Origin: Citrobacter koseri
GTDB taxonomy: Bacteria; Pseudomonadota; Gammaproteobacteria; Enterobacterales; Enterobacteriaceae
Assembly: GCA_900446925.1 (NCBI GenBank)
Contig: UAVY01000004.1
Coordinates: forward strand, 124,001 to 188,000
DNA length: 64,000 nucleotides
Reading direction: 5' to 3'
In this document: one piece after another, positions 61,898 through 64,000 of the stretch
Layout: each line of letters opens with the position of its first letter
Position numbering within the stretch: the first letter of the stretch is position 1
Notes under the pieces: model-generated
What the model saw: only the letters and a program-made list of their open reading frames with translations
Told to the model about the DNA's origin: nothing
The model's database searches: none
Translations under genes and position numbers: made by a program

Positions 61898-62733
61898 ATG
61901 ACCCACACCCTTTTTTCGCAGAATCCCTGGTACAGCGCTGACATCATTCGCGCGCACAAGCCTGATTTTACCCCGCGTGTTGCTTTCATTCTTGGCTCCG
62001 GTCTGGGAGCGCTGGCGGAGCAAATTGAAGACGCGGTGGCGATTTCTTATGCGCGTTTGCCTGGTTTTCCGGCCAGTACCGTTCACGGGCATGCGGGGGA
62101 ACTGGTGCTGGGGAATCTGGCTGGAGTCCCGGTGGCATGTATGAAAGGCCGTGGGCACTTTTACGAAGGTCGCGGCATGACGATCATGACTGACGCGATC
62201 CGTACCCTGAAACTGCTGGGCTGTGAATTGCTGTTTTGCACTAACGCCGCCGGCTCTCTGCGCCCGGAAGTCGGGCCAGGCAGCCTGGTCGCGTTGAGCG
62301 ATCATATCAATACGATGCCGGGCACGCCGATGGGTGGGGATGAACGACGAACGTTTTGGCGATCGCTTCTTCTCGCTGGCCAATGCCTACGATGCGGATT
62401 ACCGCGCCATTCTCCAGTGCGTTGCTGGGGAAGAGGGTTTCACGCTTCACGAAGGGGTGTTTGTCTCTTATCCGGGGCCGAACTTTGAGACGGCGGCGGA
62501 AATTCGCATGATGCAGATCATCGGTGGCGACGTGGTGGGAATGTCGGTCGTCCCGGAGGTGATTAGCGCGCGTCATTGCGGACTAAAGGTGGTGGCCGTA
62601 TCCGCGATCACCAATCTGGCGGAAGGGCTGGGGTGATGTGAAACTGTCCCATGCGCAAACGCTGGCGGCGGCTGAGCTTTCCCGGCAGAACTTCATCAAT
62701 CTGATTTGCGGCTTCTTACGCCAACTGGCTTAA
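61898..62733 (+). CDS. xapA: XapA xanthosine phosphorylase (frame-broken)
   Basis: XapA is a purine nucleoside phosphorylase (PNP-II) acting on xanthosine, inosine and guanosine. The phosphate loop (FILGSGLGALAEQIEDAVAI), the GHAGELVLGNLAGV and GRGHFYEGRGMTIMTDAIR segments and LLFCTNAAGSL are intact. EIRMMQIIGGDVVGMSVVPEVISARHCGLKVVAVSAITN is intact in the next frame. An extra G at about 62338 and another at about 62632 break the gene. The span is 836 bases, 834 plus two, for 277 residues. It ends FLRQLA. Confidence 0.94.
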
Positions 62734-62749
62734 AACACAAAATAATAAT

Positions 62750-62767
62750 GGCCCTGCTTGCAGGGCC
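62750..62767 (+). other. Hairpin between xapA and xapB
   Basis: GGCCCTGC / GCAGGGCC is a perfect 8-bp stem with a two-base loop between xapA and xapB. It has no T run, so it is more likely an mRNA stability or attenuation element than a full terminator. Confidence 0.6.
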
Positions 62768-62793
62768 GTACTTTACGGCAAGGAACGAAAAAA

Positions 62794-64000
62794 ATGGGTA
62801 TTACGTCCCGCTTAAAAGTCATGTCGTTTTTACAATATTTTATCTGGGGAAGCTGGCTGGTGACCCTGGGTTCTTACATGATTAACACCTTACATTTTAC
62901 TGGCGCTAACGTTGGAATGATTTACAGCCCAAAAGGGCTGGCGGCGATTATTATGCCGGGCATTATGGGGATCGTCGCCGATAAATGGCTGCGTGCCGAG
63001 CGTGCATATATGCTCTGCCATCTGGTGTGCGCCGGCGCGTTGTTGTATGCCACGACCGTGACCGACCCGGATGCGATGTTCTGGATAATGTTAATTAATG
63101 CAATGGCCTATATGCCGACTATTGCCTTATCCAACAGCGTTTCTTACGCCTGCCTGGCGCAGTCCGGCCCAGGACCCGGTTACTGCATTCCCGCCCGTTC
63201 GCGTCTTTGGCACCGTGGGCTTTATTATCGCTATGTGGACGGTCAGCCTGATGGGGCTGGAGCTAAGCAGCGCGCAGCTGTACATTGCCGCTGGCGCTTC
63301 GCTGTTACTGGCGCTGTATGCCTTTACGCTACCGAAAATTCCGGTGGCGAAGAAGAATACGTCCGCCACGCTTGCCAGCAAACTGGGGCTGGATGCGTTT
63401 GTCTTATTCAAAAATCCGCGAATGGCGATTTTCTTTTTGTTTGCGATGATGTTAGGGGCTGTGCTGCAAATTACGAATGTTTTCGGTAATCCCTTCCTGC
63501 ACGATTTTGCCCGCAATCCGGCGTTTGCTGACAGCGTTGTGGTGAAATATCCCTCCATCCTGCTGTCTGTTTCCCAAATGGCTGAAAGTGGGTTTCATTC
63601 TGACTATCCCGTTCTTTCTGAAACGCTTTGGCATTAAAACCGTGATGCTGATGAGTATGCTGGCATGGACGCTGCGCTTTGGTTTTTTTTGCGTTTGGCG
63701 ATCCATCCCCGTTTGGCGTTGTGCTGCTGCTGATGTCGATGATTGTTTACGGTTGCGCTTTCGACTTTTTCAATATTTCAGGATCGGTATTTGTTGAGCA
63801 GGAAGTCAGTTCGACGATCCGCGCCAGTGCGCAGGGGCTGTTTATGACTATGGTCAATGGCGTAGGCGCCTGGGTCGGGTCAATTTTGAGTGGTATCGCC
63901 GTGGACTACTTCTCGGTGGAAGGCGTGAAAGACTGGCAGACCATCTGGCTGGTATTCGCCGCTTATGCGCTGGCGCTGGCAGTGATTTTTGCGCTGTTTT
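62794..64000 (+). CDS. xapB: XapB xanthosine permease (partial, frame-broken)
   Basis: XapB is a nucleoside:proton symporter of the MFS that imports xanthosine. The gene runs off the window end. The start MGITSRLKVMSFLQYFIWGSWLVTLGSYMINTLHFTGANVGMIY is typical. Further helices (AAIIMPGIMGIVADKWLRAERAYMLCHLV, MAIFFLFAMMLGAVLQITNVFGNPFL) are clear. Breaks occur near 63165, 63585, 63700 and 63715. The last part reads FVEQEVSSTIRASAQGLFMTMVNGVGAWVGSILSG. It is in an operon with xapA; the regulator xapR would follow beyond the window. Confidence 0.93.

Overview
The window is enterobacterial chromosome from the Escherichia/Salmonella/Citrobacter group. It carries the acrD-narQ-aegA ... talA-tktB-maeB ... 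eut ... hemF-amiA ... cysPUWAM ... crr-ptsI-ptsH-cysK-cysZ-zipA-ligA ... xapA-xapB backbone, inverted relative to E. coli K-12. The complete 17-gene eut operon, the yfeJ-ptsJ-pdxK cluster and the protein sequences look Salmonella/Citrobacter-like. A murR-murQ-murP-yfeW locus that also carries a porin gene and a DUF2057-like gene, between yfeX and ucpA, points to Citrobacter rather than S. enterica. That last step is inference from recalled gene content. No phage, transposon, CRISPR, tRNA or rRNA was seen.

Layout: 1-5.4 kb, ypfM, drug efflux pump AcrD and nitrate sensor NarQ. 5.5-15 kb, AegA, NudK, YpfG, then the pentose phosphate isozymes talA-tktB and NADP malic enzyme maeB. 15.1-30.1 kb, the ethanolamine microcompartment operon eutSPQTDMNEJGHABCLKR: shell proteins S, M, N, L, K; lyase B/C with reactivase A; cobalamin adenosyltransferase T; aldehyde and alcohol dehydrogenases E and G; phosphotransacetylase D; acetate kinase-type P and Q; permease H; regulator R. 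30.2-36.1 kb, hemF, amiA, ypeA, yfeZ, yfeY, yfeX, yfeW. 36.1-41.3 kb, MurNAc catabolism (murP, murQ, DUF2057, porin, divergent murR). 41.4-47.2 kb, ucpA and sulfate/thiosulfate uptake with cysM. 47.3-50.6 kb, yfeJ, ptsJ, pdxK and a small ORF. 50.8-55.8 kb, crr-ptsI-ptsH, cysK, cysZ. 56-64 kb, zipA, ligA, ypeB, yfeH/yfeR, a flxA-like gene with a candidate flagellar promoter, xapA and a truncated xapB.

The genes interlock. MurP has no IIA domain and depends on the Crr protein encoded 13 kb away. The Cys genes form one sulfur assimilation set. TktB/TalA and MaeB feed central metabolism.

The dominant oddity is technical. More than half of the genes are broken by single-base insertions or deletions, usually a gained or lost copy of a base. 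Removing them restores full-length conserved proteins; crr, for example, is 513 bases with three visible insertions against an expected 510. Genes such as narQ, hemF, yfeX, murP and ligA are clean. I read this as uncorrected sequencing error, not decay, so broken genes are listed as CDS over their full inferred extent. I found no convincing new biological system. The best leads are the porin-containing MurNAc locus with paired palindromes and the sigma-28-type promoter before the flxA-like gene.
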